64,000 nt of DNA, from positions 1,674,001 through 1,738,000 of the forward strand of contig CP166702.1 in the NCBI GenBank assembly GCA_051414805.1. The letters are read 5' to 3'. This stretch comes from Xenophilus sp003671765. GTDB lineage: Bacteria; Pseudomonadota; Gammaproteobacteria; Burkholderiales; Burkholderiaceae_C. Each line of letters opens with the position of its first letter. Position 1 is the stretch's first letter. The notes below the pieces were generated by a model, which saw only the letters and a program-made list of their open reading frames with translations, had not been told where the DNA came from and searched no databases. Both the position numbers and the translations under genes were made by a program. Of this stretch, positions 28,977 through 38,418 are shown piece by piece.

Positions 28977-31900
28977 ATGAGTCCGTCCAAGCCCTTCATC
29001 GAACGCCCGGTCGCCACCGGCCTGCTGATGCTGGCGATCGTGCTGGCCGGCTTGGTGGGCCTGCGCTTCCTGCCGCTGGCGGCGCTGCCACAGGTCGACT
29101 ACCCGACCATCCAGGTGCAGACGCTGTACCCCGGCGGCAGCCCCGAGGTGATGAGCCGCACCGTGAGCGCCCCCCTGGAGCGCCAGTTCGGCCAGATGGC
29201 CGGGCTCAACCGCATGAGCTCGGTGAGCGCGGCGGGCGTGTCCATCGTCACCCTGCAGTTCGACCTGAACCAGACGCTCGACGTCGCCGAGCAGCAGGTG
29301 CAGGCCGCCATCAATGCCGGCGGTTCCTTCCTGCCGGCCGACCTGCCGGCGCCGCCGGTGTATGCCAAGGTCAACCCGGCCGATTCGCCCATCCTCACGC
29401 TGGCCGTGAGTTCGGACACGATGAAGCTGACCGAGGTGCAGAACCTGGTCAATACCCGCCTGGCGCAGAAGATGAGCCAGGTCAACGGCGTCGGCCTGGT
29501 CACGCTCTCGGGCGGGCAGCGGCCGGCGGTGCGCATCCAGGCCGACACGAACGCGCTGGCCTCGGTGGGCATCGGCATCGACACGCTGCGCAGCGCGATC
29601 ACCGCGGCCAACGCCAACAGTGCCAAGGGCAGCTTCGACGGCCCCAAGCGCTCGTACACCATCAACAGCAACGACCAGCTGATGGCGGCGGCCGACTACA
29701 TGAATCTCATCGTGGCGTGGAAGAACGGCGCCCCGGTGCGCATGCGCGATGTGGCGAAGGTGGTCGACAGCGCCGAGAACACCGAGCTGGGCGCCTGGGC
29801 CGCGCTCAAGGGCGGCGAGGTGGTGTCGCAGAGTCAGGCGAAGGGCGGGGACGGCGTGCTGCGGCCCGCCGTCATCCTGAATGTGCAGCGCCAGCCCGGC
29901 GCCAACGTGATCGCGACCGTGGACGCCATCAAGAAGCAGCTGCCCGAGCTGGAGGCCTCGCTGCCCGGCGCGGTGCGGGTGGAGATCCTGTCGGACCGCA
30001 CCACGGGCATCCTCGCGTCGGTCGAGCACGTGCAGCTGGAACTGATCCTGGCCGTGGTGCTGGTGGTGCTGGTGATCTTCTTCTTCCTGCACAGCGTGCA
30101 GGCGACGGTCATCGCCAGCATCGCGGTGCCGATCTCGCTGGTGGGCACCTGCGGGCTGATGTACCTGCTGGGCTATTCGCTCAACAACCTGAGCCTGATG
30201 GCACTCACGATCGCGACCGGCTTCGTGGTCGACGACGCGATCGTGATGATCGAGAACATCGCGCGCTACCTGGAGGAGGGCGAGAAGCCCTTCGCCGCGG
30301 CAGTGAAGGGAGCGACGCAGATCGGCTTCACCATCATCTCGCTCACGATCTCGCTGATCGCGGTGCTGATCCCGCTGCTGTTCATGAGCGACGTGGTCGG
30401 GCGGCTGTTCCGCGAGTTCGCCGTGACGCTGGCCATCACCATCCTCATCTCGGCGGTGGTGTCCCTGACGCTCGTGCCGATGATGTCGGCGCGCTGGCTC
30501 AAGCCGGAATCGCAGCAGGGCGGCCGGCTCGGCCACAAGGTGCAGGCCTTCTTCGACCGCGTGATCGCGCGCTACGACGTGGGCCTGCACTGGGTGCTGC
30601 GTCACCAGCCGCTGACGCTGATCGTGGCCGTGGCGACGATGGCGCTCACGGTGCTGCTGTACGTCGCCATCCCCAAGGGCCTGTTCCCGACGCAGGACAC
30701 CGGCCAGCTCAAGGGCCGCATCGAGGCGGCGCAGGACGTGTCGTACCAGCGCATGGCCGAGCTGCAGCAGGCGGCGGCCACGTCGATCCTGGGCGACGAG
30801 GACGTGCAGAGCGTGAGCGCGGTGGTCGGCGTGGACGCCGCCAACAACACCACGCTGAACACCGGCAGCGTGCTGGTCAACCTGCGGCCCGGTCGCGGCG
30901 ACCAGCAAGAGACCATGCAGCGCCTGCGCGAGCGCGTGCGCCAGCAGGTGGCGGGCGTCACGCTGTACCTGCAGCCCACGCAGGACCTGACCATCGACGC
31001 CGAGACCGGCCCGACCGAGTTCCGCATCTCGCTCGAGGGCGTGGACACGCAGGCGGTGAACGACTGGGCGAAGAAGCTGGTCGACAAGCTGCGCAGCGAT
31101 GCGCTCACGGCCACGGTGCGCAACGCCACCACCGATGCCGGCGCGCAGGGCCTGGCGGCGTACGTGGACATCGACCGCAACACCGCGTCGCGCCTGTCCG
31201 TCACCGCCAGCTCGGTGGACGACGCGCTGTATAGCGCCTTCGGCCAGCGCATCGTGTCGACGATCTTCACCGAGACCAACCAGTACCGCGTGATCCTGGA
31301 GGCGCAGCGCGATGGCCTCGAGTCCATCCAGGGCCTGGGCACGCTGCAGATGAAGACGGGGGGCGGCAGCACCACGCCGCTGTCGTCCTTCGCGACCGTG
31401 CGCGAGCAGCTCGCGCCGCTGCAGGTCACGCGGGTGGCGCAGTACCCCTCGGCCACGGTGGGCTTCGACACCGCGCCGGGCGTGGCGCTGGGCAAGTCGG
31501 TGTCGGCGATCCGCGCGGCGGCGCAGGAGATCGGCATGCCGGGGAGCATCACGATGCGCTTCCTGGGCGCGGCCGGTGCTTATGAGAAGTCGCTGACCAG
31601 CCAGCTGTGGCTGATCCTGGCGGCCGTGGTGTGCGTGTACATCGTGCTGGGCGTGCTGTACGAAAGTTATGTGCACCCGCTCACGATCCTGTCGACGCTG
31701 CCCTCGGCCGGCGTGGGGGCGCTGCTGGCACTCATGCTGACCGGCAACGACCTGGGCGTGATCGGCATCATCGGGATCATCCTGCTGATCGGCATCGTCA
31801 AGAAGAACGCGATCATGATGATCGACTTCGCCATCGACGCGGAACGCAACGAGGGCAAGTCGCCGCAGGAGGCGATCCACCAGGCGGCGCTGCTGCGTTT

Positions 31901-32141
31901 CCGGCCCATCCTGATGACCACGCTGGCGGCGCTGTTCGCGGCGGTGCCGCTGATGCTGGGCTGGGGCGAGGGGGCCGAGCTGCGGCGGCCGCTGGGGCTG
32001 GCCATCTTCGGCGGGCTGGTGGTGTCGCAGGTGTTGACGCTGTTCACGACGCCGGTGATTTATTTGGCGTTTGATCGGATGGGGCGGAGGTTTTCGAGGC
32101 GTTCTGGGGAAGCCTCCGATACGGAAGGGGCTTCCGCGTGA
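28977..32141 (+). CDS. RND multidrug efflux pump, MdtB-like
   Basis: Proton-driven inner-membrane pump subunit, 1054 residues with the normal 12-helix RND layout. Motifs include FIERPVATGLLMLAIVLAG at the N terminus, LPQVDYPTIQVQTLYPGGSP, the helix-4 proton-relay motif ATGFVVDDAIVMIENI and C-terminal GIIGIILLIGIVKKNAIMMI. It resembles the MdtB branch, which works as a heterotrimer with MdtC; the second pump lies downstream. The 667-bp gap between them, filled by an inverted-repeat element, is unusual for this operon. Confidence 0.93.
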   Translation: MSPSKPFIERPVATGLLMLAIVLAGLVGLRFLPLAALPQVDYPTIQVQTLYPGGSPEVMSRTVSAPLERQFGQMAGLNRMSSVSAAGVSIVTLQFDLNQTLDVAEQQVQAAINAGGSFLPADLPAPPVYAKVNPADSPILTLAVSSDTMKLTEVQNLVNTRLAQKMSQVNGVGLVTLSGGQRPAVRIQADTNALASVGIGIDTLRSAITAANANSAKGSFDGPKRSYTINSNDQLMAAADYMNLIVAWKNGAPVRMRDVAKVVDSAENTELGAWAALKGGEVVSQSQAKGGDGVLRPAVILNVQRQPGANVIATVDAIKKQLPELEASLPGAVRVEILSDRTTGILASVEHVQLELILAVVLVVLVIFFFLHSVQATVIASIAVPISLVGTCGLMYLLGYSLNNLSLMALTIATGFVVDDAIVMIENIARYLEEGEKPFAAAVKGATQIGFTIISLTISLIAVLIPLLFMSDVVGRLFREFAVTLAITILISAVVSLTLVPMMSARWLKPESQQGGRLGHKVQAFFDRVIARYDVGLHWVLRHQPLTLIVAVATMALTVLLYVAIPKGLFPTQDTGQLKGRIEAAQDVSYQRMAELQQAAATSILGDEDVQSVSAVVGVDAANNTTLNTGSVLVNLRPGRGDQQETMQRLRERVRQQVAGVTLYLQPTQDLTIDAETGPTEFRISLEGVDTQAVNDWAKKLVDKLRSDALTATVRNATTDAGAQGLAAYVDIDRNTASRLSVTASSVDDALYSAFGQRIVSTIFTETNQYRVILEAQRDGLESIQGLGTLQMKTGGGSTTPLSSFATVREQLAPLQVTRVAQYPSATVGFDTAPGVALGKSVSAIRAAAQEIGMPGSITMRFLGAAGAYEKSLTSQLWLILAAVVCVYIVLGVLYESYVHPLTILSTLPSAGVGALLALMLTGNDLGVIGIIGIILLIGIVKKNAIMMIDFAIDAERNEGKSPQEAIHQAALLRFRPILMTTLAALFAAVPLMLGWGEGAELRRPLGLAIFGGLVVSQVLTLFTTPVIYLAFDRMGRRFSRRSGEASDTEGASA

Positions 32142-32203
32142 GCATTGTTTGGCCTTGCTCAGGGGTGATGCGCAGGGGCCGCTCATGCCGCGGCAGGGCA
32201 GTC

Positions 32204-32724
32204 ACTTTCTTTGCTTCGCCAAAGAAAGTAACCAAAGAAAGGCGACCCTGCTGGCTGCGACCCTCCGCTTCGCTGCGGGCGACCTGTGTCGCGACGCTGG
32301 CGGGGTGCGCCGCAGAACTCGCTGCGTTCACTTCGTTCTCTACGCTCGAACAGCTGCGGCGAGTCAGATCACGAAGCAGCTGTTGCCGCACGCGGCACAG
32401 CTGCCACCCCGCCATCGCCGCGCCCCAGGCGCATCCAGAAGGGACCTGGGGAGACGATCGGGCCATCGCTTCGCTCGGCCCCCGGAAAAACACAAAACAA
32501 GGACAAGGCTGCGCAGCAGCATTGTTGACCCCGGTCCCCTCTGTATGCGCCGAGGAGCGCAGCGGCTGGCGGATCAGGGCTCGCGATTGTCTGAGCGAAG
32601 CGAGTTTGAGCGAGACCCCGCCAGCCGCGAGCACCGCAGGTTGCCCCGTAGCGAAGCGAAGGGGACGCAGACAGTGGGGTCGCCTTTCTTTTGCCTACTT
32701 TTCTTTGGCGAGACAAAGAAAAGT
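32204..32724. mobile_element. 521-bp non-coding element with 45-48 bp terminal inverted repeats, between the two RND pump genes
   Basis: The left end (32204-32248) and right end (32677-32724) are near-perfect inverted copies; each is itself a small hairpin (ACTTTC.. CGCCAAAGAAAGT) followed by AAAGAAAGGCGACCC. The interior contains further inverted repeats and no credible gene: open frames are short, lack ribosome sites and show no protein motifs. No target duplication is obvious. This fills the 667-bp gap 32142-32808; the rest of that gap holds only the mdtC-like leader with a GGAG ribosome site. It resembles large intergenic repeats I have seen in Burkholderiales, but I cannot count copies here. 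Confidence 0.75.
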
Positions 32725-32808
32725 AGGTGCGCCGCCGGGCGCACATCCCGGCTCCTGCCTTAGAAAAGGCACCCGGACAACTCAGCAAACGAACATAGGA
32801 GCAGGCCC

Positions 32809-35800
32809 ATGAACCTCTCCTACATCTTCGTCAAACGCCCCATCGCCACCGTCCTCCTGACGATCGGCATCGCCCTGGCCGGCATCATGGCCTTCTTCGT
32901 CCTGCCGGTCTCGCCGCTGCCGCAGGTCGACTTCCCGGTGATCTCGGTGTCGGCCAGCCTGCCCGGCGCCAGCCCGAGCACGATGGCGTCCAGCGTCGCC
33001 ACGCCACTGGAGCGGCGCCTGGGCGTGATCCCGGGCGTCAACGAGCTGACGTCCAACAGCTCCACCGGCTCGACGCGCGTCACGCTGCAATTCGACCTCA
33101 GCCGCAACATCGACTCCGCCGCGCGCGAGGTGCAGGCCGCGATCAACGCCGCGCGCGCCGACCTGCCGAGCACGCTTCGCAGCAACCCGACCTACCGCAA
33201 GGCCAACCCCACCGCGGCGCCGGTGATGATCCTGGCGCTCACCTCGAAGACGCGCACCCCCGGGCAGATCTACGACGCGGTGTCCAACATCGTCAGCCAG
33301 CGCCTGTCGCAGGTCGACGGCGTCGGCGACGTGGAGATCGGTGGCGGTTCGCTGCCGGCGGTGCGCGTGGAGCTCGACCCGTTCCCGCTCAACCGCATGG
33401 GCATCAGCACCGAGGACGTGCGCGCCGCCATCCAGGCCAACAACGCCAACCGGCCCAAGGGCACGATCCAGAGCGAGGACCGGCGGCTGCAGATCTACAC
33501 GCCCGCGCCGGGCCTGCGCGCAGCCGACTACCGCGACCTGGTGATCGCCTGGCGCAACAACGCGCCGGTCAAGCTCTCGGACGTGGCCCGAGTGACCGAC
33601 AGCGTGGAGAACACGCGCACCGTGGGCCTGTTCAACGGCCAGCCGGCGGTGATCGTGCTGGTCACGCAGGAGCCGGGCGCGAACATCATCGAGACGGTGG
33701 ACGGCGTGCGCAGGCTCCTGCCCGAGCTGCGCGAGCAACTGCCGCAGGACATCTCGGTGCAGGTTGCGTCGGACCGCACGAATTCGATCCGCGCCTCGCT
33801 GCGCGAGGTCGAGGTCACGCTGGTGATCTCGGTGATGCTCGTCGTCTTCGTCGTGGGCGTGTTCCTGCGCCGTGCGCGGGCCACCATCATCCCGGCGGTG
33901 GCCACGGTGGTGTCGCTGCTCGGCACCTTCGGCGTCATGTACCTGCTGGGCTTCTCGCTCAACAACCTGTCGCTGATGGCGCTCACGGTGGCGACCGGCT
34001 TCGTCGTCGACGACGCCATCGTGGTGCTGGAGAACACGCAGCGCCACATCGAGGCAGGCATGGGCCGGCTCGAGGCCGCGCTCAAGGGCGCGCGCGAGGT
34101 CGGCTTCACGGTGCTGTCGATCAGCCTGTCGCTGGTGGCGGTGTTCATTCCGCTGCTGTTCATGGGCGGGCAGGTGGGGCGCCTGTTCAAGGAGTTCGCC
34201 ATCACGCTGTCGGCCTCGGTGCTGATCTCGCTGGTGATCTCGCTGACCACCACGCCGATGCTGTGCGCCACGCTGCTTCGCGCCGAGTCGTACTACGCGC
34301 GCAAGAAGCCCGGGCGCATGTCCGGTCCGTTCCTGCGCTGGACCGAGCGGCTGTGGCAGTGGAGCCTGCGCACCTATGCACACAGCCTGGACTGGGCGCT
34401 GGCGAGCAAGGCGCTGGTGATGCTTTCGCTGGCGGTGGTCGTGGGGCTGAACGTGTACCTGTTCGCCCACATCCCCAAGGGCTTCTTCCCGCAGCAGGAC
34501 AACGGCCAGCTCAACGCGGGCATCCGTGCCGACCAGAGCATCTCGTCGACCGCGCTCAAGGCGAAGCTCAAGCAGGCGGTGGACATCATCAACGCCGACC
34601 CGGCGGTGGACACCGTGGTGGCCTTCGGTGGCGGCTCGCGCGCGGGCGGCGGCTTCATGTTCGTCAACCTCAAGCCCTACGGTTCGGCGCGCACCGAGAA
34701 GACGCAGGTCGTGATCGACCGGCTGCGGCCCCAGCTCAACCAGCTCACCGGCCTGCGCGTGTTCCTCGGCCCGGTGCAGGACCTGCGCATGGGCGGGCGG
34801 CAGAGCAACTCGACCTACCAGTACACGCTCAAGAGCGATTCGCTGGCCGACCTGCGCACCTGGTCGAAGAAGCTGGCCGACCGCATGCAGGAGCTGCCGC
34901 AGCTCACCGACGTGGACGGCGAGTCCTCGGACAACGGCGTCGAGACCTTCGTGCAGGTCGATCGCGACGCCGCGGCGCGTCTGGGCGTGAACACCTCGGC
35001 CATCAACACCGCCCTGTACAACGCCTACGGCCAGCGCTCGGTGGCGACGATCTACAACGACCTGAACCAGTACTCAGTGATCATGGAGTGGTCGCCGCGC
35101 TTCCAGCTGTCGCCCATCGTGCTGAAGGACCTGTACGTGCCCTCGACGCTCAACACCAGCACCAACGCCGCGACGGGTGCCACCACGGTGAGCAGCGTCC
35201 AGGCCAACACCGACGCGAGCACAGGCACCTCCACCGTGACCTCGGCCAACCCGGCGTCGCGCACCTCCTCGGCGGGGCAGGCCATCGCGTCGAACACCAC
35301 GGCCTTGGTGCCGCTGTCGGCCTTCGCGCGGGTGGCCGAGCGGGCGGTGCCCAGCTCCATCAGCCACGAGGACACCGAGCTTGCGAGTACGGTGTCCTTC
35401 AGCCTGGCCGACGGCGTGACGCTCGCGGAGGGGCAGCGGCTGGTCAAGCAGGCCGAGAACGACATCGCCATGCCCATCAACGTGCGCGGCAGCTTCTCGG
35501 GCACGGCGCGCGCGGCGCAGGACTCCAACTCGCAGCAGGCCGTGCTGATCCTGGCCGCCATCGTGGTGATCTACATCGTGCTGGGCATCCTGTACGAGAG
35601 CCTGATCCACCCGATCACGGTGCTGACCACGCTGCCCTCGGCCGGCGTCGGTGCGGTGCTGGCGCTGCTGCTCTTCCGCATGGAGCTGTCGATCATCGCG
35701 CTCATCGGGCTGTTCCTGCTGATCGGCATCGTCAAGAAGAACGCCATCATGATCATCGACTTCGCGCTGGAGGCCGAGCGCTCGCGCGGGCTCACGGCGC

Positions 35801-36057
35801 TCGAGGCCGTGCGCGAGGCCAGCCTGCTGCGCTTCCGACCCATCCTCATGACCACGCTGGCCGCCGCGCTGGGCGCACTGCCGCTGGCCATCGGCTTCGG
35901 CCAGGGGGCCGAGCTGCGCCAGCCGCTGGGCGTGGCCATCATCGGCGGCCTGATCGCGAGCCAGCTGCTGACCCTGCTCACGGTGCCCGTGGTCTACGTG
36001 CTGCTCGACAAGCTGCGCCGCCGGCCCGCGAACGAACGCCACCTGGCGAGGGCCTGA
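32809..36057 (+). CDS. RND multidrug efflux pump, MdtC-like
   Basis: Second pump subunit, 1082 residues. N terminus MNLSYIFVKRPIATVLLTIG, porter segment PLPQVDFPVISVSASLPGAS, the proton-relay motif ATGFVVDDAIVVLENT and IALIGLFLLIGIVKKNAIMI. Around residues 780-832 a Ser/Thr/Ala/Asn-rich stretch (beginning STLNTSTNAATGATT) interrupts the periplasmic region before VPLSAFARV; it is absent from the E. coli MdtC I remember and adds about 50 residues. The pump probably pairs with the MdtB-like protein upstream. Confidence 0.93.
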   Translation: MNLSYIFVKRPIATVLLTIGIALAGIMAFFVLPVSPLPQVDFPVISVSASLPGASPSTMASSVATPLERRLGVIPGVNELTSNSSTGSTRVTLQFDLSRNIDSAAREVQAAINAARADLPSTLRSNPTYRKANPTAAPVMILALTSKTRTPGQIYDAVSNIVSQRLSQVDGVGDVEIGGGSLPAVRVELDPFPLNRMGISTEDVRAAIQANNANRPKGTIQSEDRRLQIYTPAPGLRAADYRDLVIAWRNNAPVKLSDVARVTDSVENTRTVGLFNGQPAVIVLVTQEPGANIIETVDGVRRLLPELREQLPQDISVQVASDRTNSIRASLREVEVTLVISVMLVVFVVGVFLRRARATIIPAVATVVSLLGTFGVMYLLGFSLNNLSLMALTVATGFVVDDAIVVLENTQRHIEAGMGRLEAALKGAREVGFTVLSISLSLVAVFIPLLFMGGQVGRLFKEFAITLSASVLISLVISLTTTPMLCATLLRAESYYARKKPGRMSGPFLRWTERLWQWSLRTYAHSLDWALASKALVMLSLAVVVGLNVYLFAHIPKGFFPQQDNGQLNAGIRADQSISSTALKAKLKQAVDIINADPAVDTVVAFGGGSRAGGGFMFVNLKPYGSARTEKTQVVIDRLRPQLNQLTGLRVFLGPVQDLRMGGRQSNSTYQYTLKSDSLADLRTWSKKLADRMQELPQLTDVDGESSDNGVETFVQVDRDAAARLGVNTSAINTALYNAYGQRSVATIYNDLNQYSVIMEWSPRFQLSPIVLKDLYVPSTLNTSTNAATGATTVSSVQANTDASTGTSTVTSANPASRTSSAGQAIASNTTALVPLSAFARVAERAVPSSISHEDTELASTVSFSLADGVTLAEGQRLVKQAENDIAMPINVRGSFSGTARAAQDSNSQQAVLILAAIVVIYIVLGILYESLIHPITVLTTLPSAGVGAVLALLLFRMELSIIALIGLFLLIGIVKKNAIMIIDFALEAERSRGLTALEAVREASLLRFRPILMTTLAAALGALPLAIGFGQGAELRQPLGVAIIGGLIASQLLTLLTVPVVYVLLDKLRRRPANERHLARA

Positions 36058-36061
36058 TCCC

Positions 36062-37579
36062 ATGACCATCCTGTTTCTCGAACGCTATCGAATCCATAGC
36101 AGTCCGCGCCCGTCCGGCGGACGTTCCAGGCACTTTTTTCTTGCGACTACCGCGCTGGCCGCGGCGCTGGCGCTGGGCGGCTGCGCGGTCGGCCCGCGTT
36201 ACGAGCGGCCTGTTGCGGTCACGGCCTCGGCCTTCAAGGAAGCACCGGCTGCCGAGGGCTGGGTGCCGGCGCAGCCCGGCGATGCGCTCGACCGCGGCGA
36301 GTGGTGGACCCGCTTCGGCGACCCGCAGCTCGACGCGCTGGCCGCGCGCGTGCAGATCTCGAACCAGAACATCGCCGCCGCCGTGGCCGCCTACACGCAG
36401 GCCCAGGCGCTGGTGCGCCAGCAGCGCGCCGCGCTGTTCCCGAGTGTGAGCCTGGACGGCAGCGGGCGCCGCACGGGCGCGGTGCGCAACGACGGCACGG
36501 GCTCGCCCACCAATAGCTTCTCGGCCAGCCTGGCGGCGGACTGGTCGCCCGACCTGTGGGGCCGGCTGCGCGAGGCCGTCGGCAGCGCGCAGGCCAACGC
36601 GCAGGCCAGCGAGGCCGACCTGGCGTCGGCGCGTCTGTCGGCGGTCGGCGACCTCGTCACCAACTACTTCTCGCTGCGCGAGGCCGACACCGAGCTGCGT
36701 CTGCTGAACGAGACCATCGAGGGCTACGAGCGCGCGCTGACCATCACGCGCAACCGTTATGAGGCCGGCATCGCCGCGCAGACCGACGTGCTGCAGGCCC
36801 AGACGCAGCTGGTCAGTGCCCAGGCCGAGCGCGTGGCACTGCGCCGCACCCGCGCCACCTACGAGCACGCCATCGCCGTGCTGGTGGGCGCCGTGCCGGC
36901 GGACTTCTCCATCGCGGTGGCCGACTGGAAGCCGACCGTGCCGGCCGTGCCCACCGGCGTGCCTTCGCTGCTGCTGCAGCGCCGGCCCGACATCGCGGCG
37001 GCCGAGCGTGCCGTCGCGTCGGCCAATGCGCAGATCGGCATCGCGCGCGCCGCGTACTTCCCGAACATCGGGCTCACGGCGTCGATCAGCAGCAGCACCA
37101 GCCGCGTGCGCGACCTCTTCGATGCGTCGAACATGCTGTGGGCGCTGGGCCTGTCGGTGGCGCAGACGGTGTTCGATGCGGGCGCCATCGGTGCCGGCGT
37201 CGATGCCGCCAAGGCCGCGCATGAAGCCAGCGTGGCACGCTATCGCCAGACCGTGCTCGCCGCCTTCCAGAGCGTGGAAGACCAGCTCAGCGCCACGGCC
37301 GCGCTGGCGGAGCAGGAGGGCCTGCGCCGCACCGCCTCGCTGGCGGCCGACCGCACCGAGCAGCAACTGCTCAACCGCTACCGCGCCGGGCAGGTCAGCT
37401 ACACCGACGTGGTCAGCGCCCAGGCCTCGGCCCTGAGCGCGCGGCGCAGCCTGGTGCAGGTGCAGCTCGCGCGGCAGACCGCGGCCGTGGGGCTGATCCA
37501 GTCGCTGGGCGGTGGGTGGGAGGCGGCCTGGCTGCGCGATGCCGCGCCCGCGGTCGAGCCCGCTCGAAGCCCGGGCTGA
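36062..37579 (+). CDS. Outer-membrane efflux channel lipoprotein (NodT/OprM family)
   Basis: Trimeric TolC-like channel completing the RND system. The 505 residues from the first ATG contain a lipobox ALGGCAVGP with the lipidated Cys at 41, then two repeated OEP domains. The first 25 or so codons before the hydrophobic signal core run through a short palindromic repeat (36084-36139), so the N-terminal region of the precursor is repeat-derived; no better start exists between the repeat and the signal core. Only 4 bp separate it from the pump stop, so co-transcription is certain in practice. Confidence 0.9.
   Translation: MTILFLERYRIHSSPRPSGGRSRHFFLATTALAAALALGGCAVGPRYERPVAVTASAFKEAPAAEGWVPAQPGDALDRGEWWTRFGDPQLDALAARVQISNQNIAAAVAAYTQAQALVRQQRAALFPSVSLDGSGRRTGAVRNDGTGSPTNSFSASLAADWSPDLWGRLREAVGSAQANAQASEADLASARLSAVGDLVTNYFSLREADTELRLLNETIEGYERALTITRNRYEAGIAAQTDVLQAQTQLVSAQAERVALRRTRATYEHAIAVLVGAVPADFSIAVADWKPTVPAVPTGVPSLLLQRRPDIAAAERAVASANAQIGIARAAYFPNIGLTASISSSTSRVRDLFDASNMLWALGLSVAQTVFDAGAIGAGVDAAKAAHEASVARYRQTVLAAFQSVEDQLSATAALAEQEGLRRTASLAADRTEQQLLNRYRAGQVSYTDVVSAQASALSARRSLVQVQLARQTAAVGLIQSLGGGWEAAWLRDAAPAVEPARSPG
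36084..36139 (+). repeat. Short double-hairpin repeat translated as the N terminus of the channel protein
   Basis: GCTAT / ATAGC hairpin (36084-36100), then GTCCGC / GCGGAC, then GGCACTTTTTTC. The sequence is read in frame as the segment from ERYRIHSS to RHFFL before the signal peptide core. Confidence 0.65.
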
Positions 37580-37692
37580 GCGGCCTGGGACGCACGCCGG
37601 GCGGCAGGCCCGAAATTGTTGTGGATGGCGTCCACTTCATCGCCTACAGTCCGGGCTCGCACCGGCTGCGGTGCCGCTTCAGCAAGGACAGC

Positions 37693-38325
37693 ATGGGCAA
37701 GGTATTCGTCAACATCGGCCTGAGCCTCGACGGCTACATGGCTCCCGAGGGCATGCGGATGGACCGGCCCGATCACCTGGGCTGGGGCGCCAAGTGGGGC
37801 GCGATGATGGGCTGGCTGCTGCGCCAGCAGCACTTCCGCGAGAACGTGCTCAAGGCCGGGCCGGGCGGAGAAACCGGGCCCATCAACGACCACGTGCGCA
37901 GCACCTTCGAGCGCATCGGGGCCAACATCATGGGCAAGCGCATGTTCGACCAGGGCGAGGCCGCCTGGCCGGAGGAGGCGCCCTTCCACACCCCCGTCTA
38001 CGTGCTCACGCACGAGAAGCGCGCGCCCTGGGTGCGGCCGGGCGGAACGACCTTCCACTTCGTCAACGACGGCCCGGAGCGCGCACTGGAACTCGCGCGC
38101 GCATCCGCCGGCGAGCGCGACGTGCGCATCTCGGGCGGGGCCGACGTGATCCAGCAGTACCTGAACCTGGGCGTCGTCGACGAACTCGAGATCGCCCTCG
38201 CGCCGGTGCTGTTCGGCGGCGGCCGGCGGCTGTTCGAGCACCTGCGCGAACCCGGCCCGGCCTGGCGCATCGACCGCGTGCTCGACGGGCCAGGAGCCAC
38301 GCACCTGCGCTACGTGCGCGCCTGA
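37693..38325 (+). CDS. Dihydrofolate reductase-like (RibD C-terminal fold) protein
   Basis: The 210-residue protein begins GKVFVNIGLSLDGYMAPEG and carries NIMGKRMFDQGE, then the NADPH-contact segment RISGGADVIQQYLNLGVVDE and LAPVLFGGGRRLFEHL, the usual pattern of the YwjB/YyaP-like dihydrofolate-reductase-fold family. It lacks FolA-specific motifs, and its physiological substrate is unknown. The ATG was chosen because homologues start with this strand; an in-frame upstream extension has no motif. It stands alone downstream of the efflux genes. Confidence 0.85.
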   Translation: MGKVFVNIGLSLDGYMAPEGMRMDRPDHLGWGAKWGAMMGWLLRQQHFRENVLKAGPGGETGPINDHVRSTFERIGANIMGKRMFDQGEAAWPEEAPFHTPVYVLTHEKRAPWVRPGGTTFHFVNDGPERALELARASAGERDVRISGGADVIQQYLNLGVVDELEIALAPVLFGGGRRLFEHLREPGPAWRIDRVLDGPGATHLRYVRA

Positions 38326-38418
38326 GTCGGCGCGGGCGCCGGGTCACCGCGGGCGACGCCTCGCAGTGCCCGGGCCCTGTGCCGAGGGCAGCGCCAGGGG
38401 TATGTGGAGAATGGGCGC

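Noticed and set aside
27161..31234. Long plus-strand frame overlapping the adaptor and first pump gene
   Set aside because: A shifted reading of the RND genes made of Arg/Gly/Ala-rich sequence; the real adaptor and pump frames carry all the conserved motifs.
32204..32724. Several open frames inside the inverted-repeat element
   Set aside because: They are short or overlap each other on both strands, follow the repeat structure, lack ribosome sites and show no protein family features.
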